Positions 32,644 through 45,372 of a DNA stretch of 64,000 nt are shown here, one piece after another (position 1 is the first letter of the stretch; every line of letters starts with the position of its first letter). Below the pieces are notes generated by a model that worked only from the letters and a program-made list of their open reading frames with translations, had not been told where the DNA came from and ran no database searches. The position numbers and the translations under genes were made by a program. This stretch comes from Mytilisepta virgata (taxonomy: Eukaryota; Mollusca; Bivalvia; Mytilida; Mytilidae), in contig JAPWFG010000015.1 in the NCBI GenBank assembly GCA_028015205.1, positions 434,001 to 498,000 on the forward strand. The letters are read 5' to 3'.

Positions 32644-34866
32644 CGGCGTAAACGGAGTCAAGGCAATAGACATTATACAAAACCTCAATGTCATGATGTT
32701 TCTATCAAAGGCCTTCTGCCTTTCATACAACATCCATTAGGTCTTCATCACATTCGCCTTAAATTATATTTTTTACCCTCCGAAAGCTACACAATTTATA
32801 TAAAGCCTGCTTAGACAGTAGAACTACTGATTCCAATTCACCTGAATACAAACTGACCTCTGTTGTGCTGGATATTGGACGTCTCCGGCTTTTCAAACCA
32901 GTTGGTACCCATTTAATTGAACAAGACAACAGTTCTTTTCTTCCACTCTTTTTTGCCAACAAAGGTTTAGATGCTGCAGTTCTTGGCAATATCCTTCACC
33001 ACAAATCGGTCAGATTAACAGATTCGCCTTATTTCAAAGATCAGTCCGTTCCCATTATTTCTTATACGTATACTACACCCATTGCATCAAACATATTCAA
33101 TCACAAACGTGCATTTCAGGACCTCAAAATCGACGATCTCAAAGCTAAGCCACCGGATTGTTCATGCAACAGTTCTCCATTCAAATATAGTCCTGCTAGC
33201 CATGTCATCACAGGAGACTTAAATATCATAGATAATGAGTCTCTTCGTGATGTCCTTGCAAAAAGTCCTAAGTATCGCGAACCTTTATCCATAAATTGGA
33301 AATATAATTTCAAACTACTGATGGATGCTGTGGAGGACTATGCCAGAAAATGGACCAAACGTGAAGAAGAGCCACTAGATCCACTTTCAGAGCGGGTTAA
33401 AGCTGTGCGATCGTTGATACAAGTCCGGATTGATAAACTTAGAAGGTCTGTGAGTAAAAAAGGAACATCAGTCTTCAGCAACTCCGATGCTGCAAAGACA
33501 TTGTCCGCAATTCATGACAAATATGTTGTTGTTCCAGCAGACAAGAAGCCTAATAACATCGTTTTTGTATGCAAAATCCACTATATTCAATGCTTGATTA
33601 ATGAACTAGGGATTGCTAGTTCACTTGGCAACCCTACCTACAAAGCTACTACACTTTCAAAGGAAGAAATAACCGACAATCATAGATCGGTCTTGTCGTC
33701 ATTTGGTATTTCCATCAAAGATGATGATTGTGATCTTCCTTCTTTGTACTGGATACCCAAGTTACATAAGTGTCCATACAAACAACGCTTTATAGCTGGA
33801 TCTGCCAAGTGTTCCACCAAACCATTGTCTCAATTTCTAACTTCTATTTTAACAGCTGTCAAAACGGGCCTCCAAAGTTATTGTGAGACAAGCTATTCAA
33901 GAAGTAGCATCAATCAAATGTGGATATTAAAGAACTCCAAAGACTTAAAGGATATTTTACGATCTCGGTCCATTTCAGTCTGTAATAGCATAAAAACATT
34001 TGATTTCTCTACCCTCTATACCACCATTCCTCATTCACAACTGAAGGAGAAGTTGAAAGATCTAATCCATCGATGCTTTCAAAATAAACATGCAACAACA
34101 GATATACATACCTTGTCATTGCTAGAGATAAATCATACTTTGATAAAAACCACTCTAAATCTAACAAAAAATATACAGAGGACGAAATTGTCCTGATGAT
34201 TGAATTTTTGATCGACAACATATTTGTTCAATTTGGTGGACGTGTTTTCCAACAGACAATTGGCATTCCTATGGGTACTAATTGTGCGCCACTACTGGCC
34301 GACTTGTTCCTTTACTCATATGAGGCAGACTTCCTTGACGGGCTTCTTATGGAAAAACAGAAGAAATTAGCCCGTACCTTTAATTTCAGCTTCCGCTACA
34401 TAGATGATGTCTTATCACTCAACAATTCACGTTTTGGGAATTTTTTACATCTCATCTATCCCAATGAGCTCGAAATTAAGGATACAAAGACACTGCCAAT
34501 GCTGCATCTTATCTTGACTTTCTCCTCGAAATTGACACCAGAGGAAGGTTGAATACAAAACTTTACGACAAACGGGATGACTTTGATTTTCCAATCGTCA
34601 ACTTCCCATTTTTGAGCGGCAATATTCCAGAAGCGCCGGCGTATGGAGTATATATTTCACAACTCATACGTTTTTCCAGAGCTTGTGACATATACATTGA
34701 CTTCTTGGACAGAGCCCGGCTTCTGACAGAAAAGTTGCTCAGACAGGGGTACGTTGCTCCTAAGCTGAAGTCATCCTTCTTAAAGTTTTATGGGTGTCAT
34801 CATGACTTGGTTGACAGGTATGAAAAAACCGTTTCCCAAATGAAAATGGACCCCGGTTTTTTGTGA
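32644..34866 (+). pseudogene. Penelope-like reverse transcriptase, frameshifted
   Basis: The linker reads on from the endonuclease frame to about 32,805, then shifts. The main frame to about 34,190 holds the PLE N-terminal region, VVPADKKPNNIVFVCK, YWIPKLHKCPYKQRFIAG (RT2a) and FDFSTLYTTIPH (motif A). A second shift near 34,190 leads to IGIPMGTNCAPLLADL (motif B) and FRYIDDVLSLNN (motif C, YIDD). A third shift near 34,500 leads to the thumb region (TKLYDKRDDFDF, APAYGVYISQLIR) and the conserved end (FYGCHHDLVDRYEKTVSQMKMD). The stop near 34,864 is created by the 3' deletion. All catalytic Asp residues survive, but the frame does not. Confidence 0.88.
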
Positions 34867-35011
34867 GTTCCATGTTGTTCATATATTTTTAGTTTTTAAT
34901 TGTAGTGCAAGTATTGTTTTTGGTCTTGTCTTCGTTGTTCTCCGGAGTTTGTCAGTTGTTACGGCTTTTCTCTCCTTCGAATATCCCTTTGGTATTTCTT
35001 GACTTTACTTA

Positions 35012-38009
35012 GTTATGTATGAGAAATGAGATAACATTATATCAAACAGACTTATTACATCTCGTCCTTTGTTTTTGTCGTCAATGAAGTTTAATTGTGT
35101 CTGTGTACTTTTAAATATACATATATGTAAAGTCTGAATGCACTATAATGTACGACAAATGCAACATGTGGTTTATTTAAGGATTGATTTTAATTTTGTT
35201 TTCGTCTAGTATGAAGATATAAGCTCAATCACATGGTGGACACTAAATAACCCGACCAGCGTGTTATTTTAAAGTGTGCACCATATGCATTGAGGTTATT
35301 TCGAATAGACTGAAAACAAAATTATTGTCAATCCTTACAATTTAATTCCAACGGTTGTTTTGACGTCTTAAACACCGGGATTCCCTTCAATGACGGAAAA
35401 AAAAATTTAGTCTATGATATGATAGACGACAAAGATTTGACCAATCATATGACGCGTTATATCAAATATTAAATTATATAGCAATATAATATTCACTGAT
35501 TACCAATAAATTAAATTCTATCAAGTACAAACAGAATGTAAAAAAAAAATTAATGACGTAAACTAAAAAGTAAAAATTGCATCTCGAAAAAAAAGAAGAA
35601 TAAAAAAGATTGATTTTATCTCGAAGGTATCTGTTGCTCTGAAAGGAGCGCTACCATATTGAAATATGGACACAGAAGTTCAATATGGTAATTATGCAAA
35701 ACTGAAATCTGTTTTAAGACAAAAACGTACAAATCAATTAAAACATTCATATGCAGTCAACATCATAAAAACATTAAGATATTTGGATGAATATCCAATA
35801 ACATTATTCCGGGGGGAAACCATCTAAAACGTTTTGAAGGAAACATATCGTTTTCATTATTTGCCATAATTTAAACTACATTATCATTTTTCAATGTGGT
35901 CATGTTAGATTTGAGTTCATATGGATCCCATCAAAATACATTAACTTAAACAAAGCCATTATTTATTGGTTGTTAGATTTACCAATATACAACGTTGAGA
36001 TCGCTTGCCTTTTGTGTGTACTATTCATTCGCTTGTTTACCTTAAATGCATAACTGTGAGGACAAACGGACAACGAGGGAAGTTATAAAGAAAGCACAAA
36101 ATCAACAGTACATGTATATAACCAAACAAACATTCAGAGATCACAACATGATCTTGAATGGTACAAAACCACATCCGGGGTAAGTCCTGAATGGCTCAGG
36201 AGTAATACATTATCAGCTGTGTCCAGCGATACATTATCATGTCAAAATGAATAAACTAAAAAGGTAACCGAGGTAAAGACATTCATGCGGCGAGATTGGA
36301 CCAGTTTCGTGGAGCTGAAAGATATGCCTGAGATCTTCATTTCTTAATACTTTTTAAAAATGACTTAAATGAAATAAATTAACATATTTTATTAGAAATA
36401 ATTTTAATGCAGATAAATTATAATTATAAAAATATAAGCTTTGCCTCGGTTATATCGCACAAACAAGAATATTTATAGTTATAAATGAATAGGTCAAAAA
36501 CCTGTACTTTGATGGTTTTGCAATGTATTTGACAATTTTGTAGAAGTTAATTGACACCTGAAAATTTATAGTTATAAAATTATAAAAAAAATACTGTAAT
36601 TTTTTTATGAAATAAAATCTGTCAAGGATGAAAAAGAAAGAAAACAAAACGTACTCGACTTAATTTTTTGAATACCAAAAATAATGTTGCATTTCCTTTA
36701 TCTAATCGGTAATGCTTCAATAAATGAAATCAAGGGCCTTAAAATAGAAATCTTCAAGGCATAATCTGAAAATTAATATTTTTTAAAAACTTATATCCTT
36801 ACCTCTATAAGCATGGCTTATCAAAATACTGTTGATGAATATTACTATAATAATCCTAATCATTTTGTCGCATATATGCAAGTAAAACATGCACTCGGTA
36901 CTCTGATTTTGAATGTACAAATATATTTTTGATTTTAAAATTTAATGCATTTAGATGTATGGCAGAAATGCATTTGCTCTCAGAAATACAATTAGCATTA
37001 TATATCCAATAAAGTGTTATATATTATTAATATGTAGTTATATCTTTCATCTCATTTGACTAATGTATCAAAGCCAGTACAGCCTTGAATCGCAAGTTTA
37101 GTTTTTCTAAAGTTTTGCCTAATAAAACGTCACGTGATACGTTATTCTTTACCTCCATCGTCAAGAGCGATCGATCTCGAAAAAGTCGTATTCACTGGTA
37201 GTTGACATAACATCTACAGATTTTACTCTTTGTTGTATCAGTACTGATAGTTGAAATACATATAGTTGTCAAAAATTCATCACTCTCAGGAGGAATATTT
37301 GTTTCACTTGATGGGATCAGTAGATTATAAATAGGGTCGGAAGCTTTTTCCTGCTATTAAATGGATGGTGTTACATAACTTTTTACACTCTCAATTTTTC
37401 CATCCATCCAAGTCAGCAACTTTTGTTTGCTGCATGTTTTTCATAATTGACCCAATCTTGTTTTTTCCAAAACGTTGTTTTGAGTACGCACGGCATTTTA
37501 ATATCCTTAAAGTGTGAAAAGATGGTTGAAAAAGATAATTCCTTGATTATGAAAACAAAGAAATCATTCACACGATAGTGTAGATTAGTACACGGTTGTT
37601 ATAACTAATTGCTGAATGTATGGATTCTTGAACAAAAATCAGTTTGGTTAATATGCTGACAAAAAACATAACAATATTTCGAGTGGCATTTATAATAAAG
37701 GATTCCCAATTTAATTGGTAAGTGCAACTAAATTTGCTAAGTGTCAGGGAAAATGCTAATAGAGCCCCCTTAGAAAATAGATGGTCAGCAATCATTGTGT
37801 CGTATTGTGAACATGACTTAATTTATTCGATTTAAAAATATTATAGCTAATTAAGGACACGTTCAGGTTGTCATTTCGTAATAAAAAGCTATATGTAAAA
37901 CTAATTGTACGTACTAAATTACTTATTCTAATATGACCTGCTTTAAACGCACATCCATGGTAAAATATGGATATTTTACTTCCAATGTCACAGACGTCTG
38001 ACGGCATGT
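35012..38009. other. AT-rich intergenic DNA, unit B, no gene seen
   Basis: Counterpart of 1,005-3,989, with scattered substitutions and indels. The 12-bp inverted repeat TACCATATTGAA (about 35,654-35,692) is conserved. No coding region was recognised. Confidence 0.6.
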
Positions 38010-38660
38010 TTGGTGAACGTTTTTTCCATCAGACTATTTACATTCTTATGGGAACTAATTGAGTGCCACTCCTGACCAACTTGTTCCTTTACTCCGACTT
38101 CCTTGACGGGCGTCTTAAGGAAAAACAGAAGAAGTTCATAAGGTTAGCTCGTACCTTTAATTTCAGTTTCCGCTATATAGATTGTTTTGGAAATTTCTTA
38201 CATGTCATCTCTCCCAATGACCTCGAAATTAAGGATACCACAGAGGAAGTCTGAATACAAAACTTTACGACAAACAGGATGAATTTGACTTTCCAATCGT
38301 CAACTTCCCATTTTTAGTGTCAACATTCCAGAACCACCGGTGTTGATACCTCATACTTTACTCCAGAGCTTGTGACACATACATTGACTTCCTGGACAGA
38401 GCCAGGCTCCTGACAGAAGGTTACTCAGACAGGAGTATGTTGATCCTAAGTTGCAGTCATCCTAATTAAAGTGTTATGGACGTCATCATGACTTGGTTGA
38501 CAGGTATGACAAAACCGTTTCCCAAATGAAAATGGGCCTGTTCCATTGATGTCCCTTCCTCATACCGGATTTGACAGGGTACCATGGCGTATGTCCTGCA
38601 GGATGTAGAGGCTGCTTACTCTTCCGGAGCACCTGAGTCTACCCGCCTTTATCCGTGGTA
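38010..38660 (+). pseudogene. Decayed Penelope-like element fragment (unit B)
   Basis: The same fossil as 3,990-4,640. It shows remnants of motif B (LMGTN), the SDFLDGRLKEKQKK segment, FNFSFRYID, and the thumb and 3' UTR pieces, with the same internal gaps. It is non-functional. Confidence 0.75.
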
Positions 38661-39029
38661 AAATTTAGATATATTGAAGCCACAGTGACTTATTTCTCAA
38701 GCATTTTGATCGTGAAAGGTCATTACTGTCTTGACATTAACAATGTTTGAGATTTACGAAAGTTTCAAGCTAAGAAAATCAAAACAAGATGTATTGCTTT
38801 TCAGTCATTCAAGACTGTTTAAGATCATTTATAACAGTAAAGATTGTTTATGCAATGTTGAACTTTACATGTTTTGAACTAGTCTAAACTTTGTTTTACT
38901 TCTCTTGGTTGATTGGAAGACATCATCTCTTGATTTAATCTTGTTATCTTATCAAGTTGTTTTTGCTCGAAAATAATTCAGAAAAAATAATAATTAACAA
39001 TACCAGAATGGACAATTTAGATTTTGGTC
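38661..39029. other. Intergenic DNA, no feature seen
   Basis: Counterpart of 4,641-5,019. Nothing was recognised. Confidence 0.5.
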
Positions 39030-39195
39030 TAATGGTCTAATTGTTCAACAAACAATCGGCATTCCAATGGGAACAAACTGTGCTCCTCGTATGAAGCTGA
39101 CTCCATTCAAGGGCTACTACGTGAAAACAAAAAGAAATAGCCCAATCCTTTATTTCACTTTTCTTTATATAGAAGACATTTTAAACTTACATTGA
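39030..39195 (+). pseudogene. Short Penelope-like RT remnant (unit B)
   Basis: Counterpart of 5,020-5,185, with VQQTIGIPMGTNCAP and a degraded motif C. It is frameshifted. Confidence 0.65.
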
Positions 39196-39504
39196 CAGTC
39201 TAGTGTCTGCAATTCCATCAAATATGACTCTTTTTGATAAGGATTTTTTAAAATTTATTCCGGTGGGGGGAGGGGGGTCTTCTCTGGATATGCCCTAAAA
39301 ATGAGCAGTCTAAGTTTCGTTTGGGTACTGGGCATTTTCAGAGCGCACTTTTGAGGTCTTTACCACAAGTGTAATTTTGTATGATACTGTATGTTTTGAG
39401 AAATTATCAAAAGTTATTGTTCTTTTTAAATTATAAACTACAATGTATGTTTTGATTATAGCTCTTAATCCTATTTTCAGATTTGTTTGAACTTTGTGAA
39501 AATA
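39196..39504. other. Intergenic DNA, no feature seen
   Basis: Counterpart of 5,186-5,512. Nothing was recognised beyond a G-run (GGTGGGGGGAGGGGGG near 39,263). Confidence 0.5.
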
Positions 39505-39650
39505 AGTTTTTATTACTATGTGCGTATAATTTGTTATTTGTTTTTAAATATCAAGTCTGTTAAGAGCTCCACAGAGCTCATGTTTTACCTTGTTGAATTG
39601 TACATATCATGCCCGACTCTAAATAAAATTTACTTACTTACTTACTTAAT
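39505..39650 (+). mobile_element. LINE 3' tail with (TTAC)n, unit B only
   Basis: About 145 bp ending CATGCCCGACTCTAAATAAA then (TTAC)n at about 39,630-39,647. This is the look of a 5'-truncated CR1/RTE-like LINE end. It occupies the place of the A-only block 5,513-6,189. Whether A gained its block or B lost it on insertion cannot be decided here. Confidence 0.6.
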
Positions 39651-40874
39651 TAACATCTTACTATTTTGTACTCGTCAAATAAGAAGCCTTTGTTGCGCAG
39701 GCACTTTAAGTAAGAATCTCCTTTTTTACTTTTGAATATATATAATATAAGGCGTACATCATTGGATTATATAATAGTATATGTTCCTCTCAGTATTGTG
39801 AATAATTTCAACCAAAGAAAAAAAATATAAAATTAAAAATAAGCATACAGCCACTATTTATAATATAATACTATATGCACATCTTGGTAATGGATAATTA
39901 AGTGGGCTCATTTAATATGAAGGATTTGTGATAAAAAGCTGTATAATTACAAATTTTCGATCTTATCTCTACAATTAAAGCAGAAAATATCTGAACATTA
40001 AAATAAGTATTATTAAGAGAATCAACGTACTTTGAAAATGGAAACTCAATCTTATTTTGTAGAAAAATAGATTTAAACTGTAAAAAGTGAAAAACTTTCG
40101 AACTTTCCGAAGCGCTCATTCCAGTTTTCATTCAATACATGTAGCTTGTTATCACAAAAATGACTGGCTGGATATTTCTAAGCACAATGAGGTATTTAAC
40201 AATATTTCAAAACGATTGTTAACCTTCGAGTTTTAAAAGACCAAAATTGACCATTTTCCTTGACACTTATAAAGCAACATTGTATGCTTTGCACACAGCA
40301 ATTACATTGTAACCTCCTGCGTTCAGACTGTTAAACAATTTTCTGAGTTAATTTTACAAAGTGAAGATTGGTGAAAGACCAATGTTGAAGTGATTGACGT
40401 CACAAAAATGGTTTAATTCAGCTTAACTAAATCATGTCATAATATGTCACGTTTTGCAGTGTATCTTGTTACTTCTAACGTACATTTTGAACGCTCACTA
40501 ACCCTCGGTGTAAAATATAAACAAATATAATGCCTACCCATGTTGAAATAAACATAGAGCATGCCGCTAATGAATTATTTCTTAATTTTTAGACAATATG
40601 AAAGGATTGTTGGCGCGTAACTTTTGGAAAATATGACGTCATAAATACTATGAACCAGAACATGTTGAATGTGAGAACAAGTACCAGGAGATGACTTTAT
40701 TTTAGTAGTATTATATAGAAAAAGATATTCGACACCCTTCTTGACTTAGTAAAACGGACAGATTATAATCAATTCTTTGTTTGAAACGAGATTCACAATT
40801 ATCATTTACGTTAAATTGAAATGTTTGAATATAAAGTCTTGTATTTTCAATATTTATGAAATAAAGTACTTTGT
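39651..40874. other. Intergenic DNA, unit B, with a single minisatellite unit
   Basis: Aligned with A 6,190-7,740. At about 40,250-40,297 there is a single 45-bp unit (CCTTGACACTTATAAAGCAA) where unit A has six. B also lacks short pieces near 39,990 and 40,806. No gene was seen. Confidence 0.6.
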
Positions 40875-40996
40875 ATTCTTGCGATATATTAAGAATGTAT
40901 TTATTCCTTTCCAACAGTAACATAATTTGTTGCCATCGCTTGTTGCTAATAAGGCCTCATAAAAAAATAACTCACAGTTGATGAATAAAAACTAAC

Positions 40997-41160
40997 GTCA
41001 CGCACACCTCTAGGAATGTGAACAAAGTGTTACATGTATTTCTAGGGTACGTTAACAAACTGTTACGCGCACCTCTAGGAACGTGAACAAAGTGTTACGT
41101 ATACCTCAAGGGTACGTGGACAAAGTGTTACGTGTACCTTAAGCGTACGTGTAACAAAAT
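40997..41160. repeat. 32-34-bp minisatellite, five units
   Basis: Five diverged units begin GTCACGC, GTTACATG, GTTACGCG, GTTACGTATA and GTTACGTGTA, spaced 32, 33, 32 and 33 bp. Each carries a CTCTAGGAACGTGAACAAAG-like core. The array lies in the unit-B insert and is not seen elsewhere in the window. Confidence 0.85.
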
Positions 41161-41852
41161 GAATTATGACCCGAACGGCCCTTCATATTGATGACTTTAA
41201 ATAAAAACCGATCTTTCACTGAGTGAAAATATCGAATTTATTGTTACTGGAAATTACGATAAATCACCATCATCAATGTAATAATTACATTTAATTAACA
41301 TTATACACAATTTTTGAGGTGCTGGAATTTCAAAAGATGTTAAATATATTTTTTTGATTCAGTGATATTTCTATGTCTTGTATTTTCAAAAATCTAAAAT
41401 TTAACCGTCCAGGGTGGAAACATTCTATAACTCACGAGTAAATTGAAGGAGAGTCTGTTTAAATTTCTACATATGATTTTCAACAAAAACCGCAAGAAAA
41501 TGTCGTTGCTACGTATTTTGTTTACATGAACGCCACAAGAATAGGAGAAAATAAATTACAAAACAGGTCTCAAGTACATTTTTAGAGATACGTGTAAAAC
41601 GGGACAGCAATACAGGAAGTTAAAAACATATCACATGTTATAAGTTATATTAAATCCTGCTTCTTATATGGTGTTGTTAAAACCACTGTTTCCTTTTAAA
41701 ATAGTAATTAGGACAGAGGACTAGACTTTTAATACTGACCTGTAGATATTTAATTTTTCGTTTTGATTATTTGTCACAAACAGTTCTGTTTTTCACAATG
41801 TCAAAAACACATTTTTTTTCAAATTATGATTGAAATTGTTCAATGTTTTGAT

Positions 41853-43125
41853 TAAGTAAAGTCAAGAAATACCAAAGGGATATTGGAAGGAGAGAAAAAT
41901 CGTTACAACTGACAAACTCCGGAGAACAACGAAGACAAGACCAAAACAATACATGCACTACAATTAAAAACTAAAAACGTATGAACAACATGGGCCCCAC
42001 TAAAAAACCGGGGGTAGACTCAGGTGCCCCGGAAGAGTAAGCAGTATCTGCTTCCTGCAGGACACCAGCTATGCTGCTCATATCAAATCCGGTATGAGGA
42101 AGGGATAATATCAATGGAACAGGTCCATTTTCATTTGGGAAACGGTTTTTTCATACCTGTCAACCAAGTGATGATGATGCCCATAAAACTTTAATAAGGA
42201 TGACTTCAGCTTAGGAGTAACTTACCCCTGTCTGAGCAACTTTTCTGTCAGGAGCCGGGCTCTTTCCAGGAAGTCAATGTATATGTCACAATCTCTGGAA
42301 TAACGTATGAGTTGTGAAATATATACTCCATACGCCGGCGCTTCTGGAATATTGCCGCTCAAAAATGGAAAGTTGAGGACTGGAAAGTCAAAGTCATCCC
42401 GTTTGTCGTAAAGTTTTGTATTCAACCTTCCTCTGGTGTCAATTTCGAGGTGAAGGTCAAGATAAGATGCAGACTTGGCAGTGTCTGTGGTATCTTTAAT
42501 TTCGAGCTAATTGGGATAGATGAGATGTAAAAAATTCCCAAAACGTGAATTGTTGAGTGATAAGACATCATCTATGTAGCGGAAGCTGAAATTAAAGGTA
42601 CGGGCTAGCGTCTTTTGTTTTTCCTTAAGAAGCCCGTCAAGGAAGTCTGCCTCATATGAGTAAAGGAACAAGTCGGCCAGGAGCGGCGCACAATTAGTAC
42701 CCATAGGAATGCCAATTGTCTGTTGGAAAACACGTCCACCAAATTGAACAAATATGTTGTCGATCAAAAATTGAATCATCAGGACAATTTCGTCCTCTGT
42801 ATATTTTTTGTTAGATTTAGAGTGGTTTTTAACAAAGTATGATTTATCTCTACCAATGACAAGGTATGTGTATCTGTTGTTGCCATTTTTATTTTTAAAG
42901 CATCGATGGATTAGATCTTTCAACTTCTCCTTCAGTTATGAATGAGGAATGGTAGTATAGAGAGTAGAGAAATCAAATGTTTTTATGCTGTTACAGACTG
43001 AAATGGACCGAGATCGTAAAATATCCTTTAAGTCTTTGGAGTTCTTTAACATCCACATTTGATTGATACCACTTCTTGAATAACTTGTCTCACAATAACT
43101 TTGGAGGCCCATTTTAAAATAGAAA
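41853..43125 (-). pseudogene. 5'-truncated Penelope-like element (minus strand) in the unit-B insert
   Basis: Reading the minus strand, homology to the 32-35-kb element starts in the segment before GLQSYCETSYSRSG. It continues through motif A (FDFSTLYTTIPHS), motif B (IGIPMGTNCAPLLADL), motif C (YIDDVLSLNN) and the thumb to the full-length 3' UTR, ending at 41,853. Stop codons replace Gln after TIPHS (near 42,934) and Glu after IYPN (near 42,507), and other frame changes follow. The GIY-YIG part is absent. It retains the 3' UTR segment deleted in the 34.8-kb copy. Confidence 0.85.
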
Positions 43126-43912
43126 TATTGCGAATTTGAGATATTTTGACATTTTTTTTCAAACAAATGTTTGCAACATTTGTTAGTTTTTGATGAGATT
43201 TCGAAAGGCTACCATATTTTTTCATAAACCGGTCATCAAGCCAAGTTAGTCAAAAACTTAGAGCCTTTTTTTCAGTTTTTATTGTTTTTGTCTTGGTTAT
43301 ATTTTTTTGGAGGGGGCTTATATAGTGTTAGATCTTTCAAACGGATCACATACTTTTTATCAAAACAGGTCGTTCACGTATACTCCTTTCTCCTCTTTCT
43401 GGTGTATACCCGATTTCCGTGTAATGTTAAATTCTGGGTTTTCGTTGAACTAAAAGCGCGCACAAGGGTCAGAGGTTACAGGTTACAGACAACTGGTTCA
43501 TCGCTGTATGTTTACTCAAAATTTTACACATGTATTAATATTTCCAGCCATAATTTTTGATTTGATGGTTGCAAATATTTTTTTTTGCTGGCAAACATTA
43601 AAATGAAATACGGTTAATTGAGAATTATTTTGCTTTTTTTGTTTGTTTAAAAAAGTTTTAGAAAAAGTTACAATTTTCTTTAACCTTACCAGTTTGAAAT
43701 AATCTTCCGTACTCCTCGTGTTTTTTAGTGTTGATTCAGTTCACTTCACTTCATTTAAAATTGTACTGTCATCTTCAGTACTACTTATTGTGGTTAAACA
43801 ATAGTATATTGTTTTAAAGTATCTGTCTAAAAAATCATCCAATAAAGACATATACAAATAAAACTTTCCGAAAGATTTTATATATACATTATATTTGTTA
43901 CAATGTACCATT
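43126..43912. other. Remainder of the unit-B insert, no gene seen
   Basis: T-rich DNA on the plus strand. The open frame at 43,282-43,560 has no recognisable motif and is likely chance. Confidence 0.45.
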
Positions 43913-44431
43913 ACAAATGACATTGAAGTTTAAATTGTTGTCAAACATTGTTTACCTTAACTGATGTATCAGTTGTGCCAATTTGAGAATAATTGTGTTA
44001 GATTACATGCATAAGACAGATGTGTATCGTACTAGGAGCAAGAGATGCTGACTTTTTCTAGAATAGCCGGGTTTGTGACTTGTAATATGGGATTTTGCTT
44101 TATCCCTATTGATCACGTGTAATGTTTGTTGCTGGAAAGCTTAATTTGGCCTCTATGTGAAAATATCATATATATTAATCACCTGAGTGGGTGTGGTATC
44201 TGCATATGCATGACCACATCGACGATTTATGAATACCATGCAAGGATGAAGAAATAAAACAAAAATTTCATATAAATTGTGTTTGTTTCCCCAAGAAATA
44301 GTACCTAAGTCCGGTAGGCCGACATAATAAGGTTGTTTAATTTGCAATACGATTTCATAAGGTTCTGTAAGGCGGGCATTCGGTTAGGGCAGATGGCTCA
44401 ACAGCAATTGAAAACGATTTAACAAAATCTA
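43913..44431. other. Intergenic DNA, unit B, no gene seen
   Basis: Counterpart of A 7,743-8,261. Nothing was recognised. Confidence 0.5.
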
Positions 44432-44666
44432 AAATACTAAGGGTTCATTCCTTGTATTGCACATAGTAGATTTCCTTAGCTGACATTTGGCTTCCTATTT
44501 CGGTATTTTGGTTGAGTACTTCTTGTTTAATATAAGTTTGGTTTTTTGGTCTTCCAAAAGTTTCGGTTTTAATGCTGCAGATGAGAGGTAACTCCTTGAA
44601 ATCCGTCGTATACAACATAGTATAAATTTACTATATCTAATATTAGTATACTTGGATTGTTATTTT
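44432..44666 (+). repeat. Interspersed repeat family R, copy 1 in unit B
   Basis: Counterpart of 8,262-8,496, from AAATACTAAGGGTTCATTCC to GGATTGTTATTTT. Confidence 0.85.
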
Positions 44667-44715
44667 GAAACTCCTGGGATGATGCCTCTGCTGGTGGACC
44701 CTAGGTCCCCGAGGG

Positions 44716-44997
44716 TTACAGAAATTACCAGTATTTAGCAAAATTCAAAAATAATAGAAATACTAAGGGTTCATTCCTTGTATTGCACATGGTAGATCTC
44801 CTTAGCTGAAATTTGGCTTCCTATTTCGGTATTTTGGTTGAGTATTTCTTGTTTAATATAAGTTTGGTTTTTTGGTCTTCCAAAAGTTTCGGTTTTAATG
44901 CTGCTGATGAGATGTAACTCCTTGAAATGCGTCGTATACAGCATAGTATAAATTTACTATATCTAATATTAGTATCTTTGGATTGTTATTTTTTTTT
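44716..44997 (+). repeat. Interspersed repeat family R, copy 2 in unit B
   Basis: Counterpart of 8,581-8,877. It is shortened at its start by a deletion of about 50 bp that joins GAGGGT directly to TACAGAAATTACC. Confidence 0.85.
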
Positions 44998-45372
44998 AAC
45001 AAAATAAAACTGCACAATATCTTTTAGAATGCTTCCTGTAAATCAACATCTCTTCATCTAATCTCACTTATGTTCTTTATTAAGAGTGAAAGACAAATGT
45101 TTCATTTTCTTTGGTCATTCCGTGAAATTAAATTTCATCTTTTTATTATGAAAATATTTGTACCTATTACTTACTAGTTTGTCCATTTATATTTATTTCC
45201 CTTGTCACTGTCACTGGTGCAACCATTCGCTGACAACATTCTGTACTGGTTTTAATACATTCTTGTCAAAATCCAGAAGTTTGTATACGTAATTAGTAGT
45301 TTTTTATATTGTTTATGAATATTGAGTATATTTCTCATTTCAGGTATATTGTGGTTTCAGTTGAATAAGCAA
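44998..45372. other. Intergenic DNA, unit B, no feature seen
   Basis: Counterpart of 8,878-9,295, less a 44-bp deletion. Nothing was recognised. Confidence 0.5.

Larger units (their letters stand above)
31985..35011 (+). mobile_element. Penelope-like retroelement with N-terminal GIY-YIG endonuclease
   Basis: A plus-strand element. The 5' segment (31,985-32,268) is also present inverted at 31,207. GIY-YIG endonuclease coding follows (32,239-32,643), then reverse transcriptase (32,644-34,866) and a 3' UTR ending TTGACTTTACTTA at 35,011. Placing GIY-YIG before the RT is the permuted order described for the Hydra-type clade of Penelope-like elements, which is abundant in invertebrates. The 3' UTR has lost about 128 bp at 34,853, as judged from the copy at 740-870. 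One nonsense codon and three frame changes make it inactive. From about 34,436 on it is the start of unit B alignment. Confidence 0.85.
40875..43912. mobile_element. 3-kb insertion present only in unit B (composite)
   Basis: Alignment with A breaks after GAAATAAAGTACTTTG (A 7,742) and resumes at CAAATGACATTGAAG. The intervening 3.0 kb includes a short minisatellite, a minus-strand Penelope-like fragment and unassigned AT-rich DNA. No clear target duplication or terminal repeats were seen. The insert may have arisen in more than one step, or A may have lost it. Confidence 0.7.

Noticed and set aside
43282..43560. 92-codon plus-strand frame in the unit-B insert
   Set aside because: No motif or conservation; T-rich chance frame.
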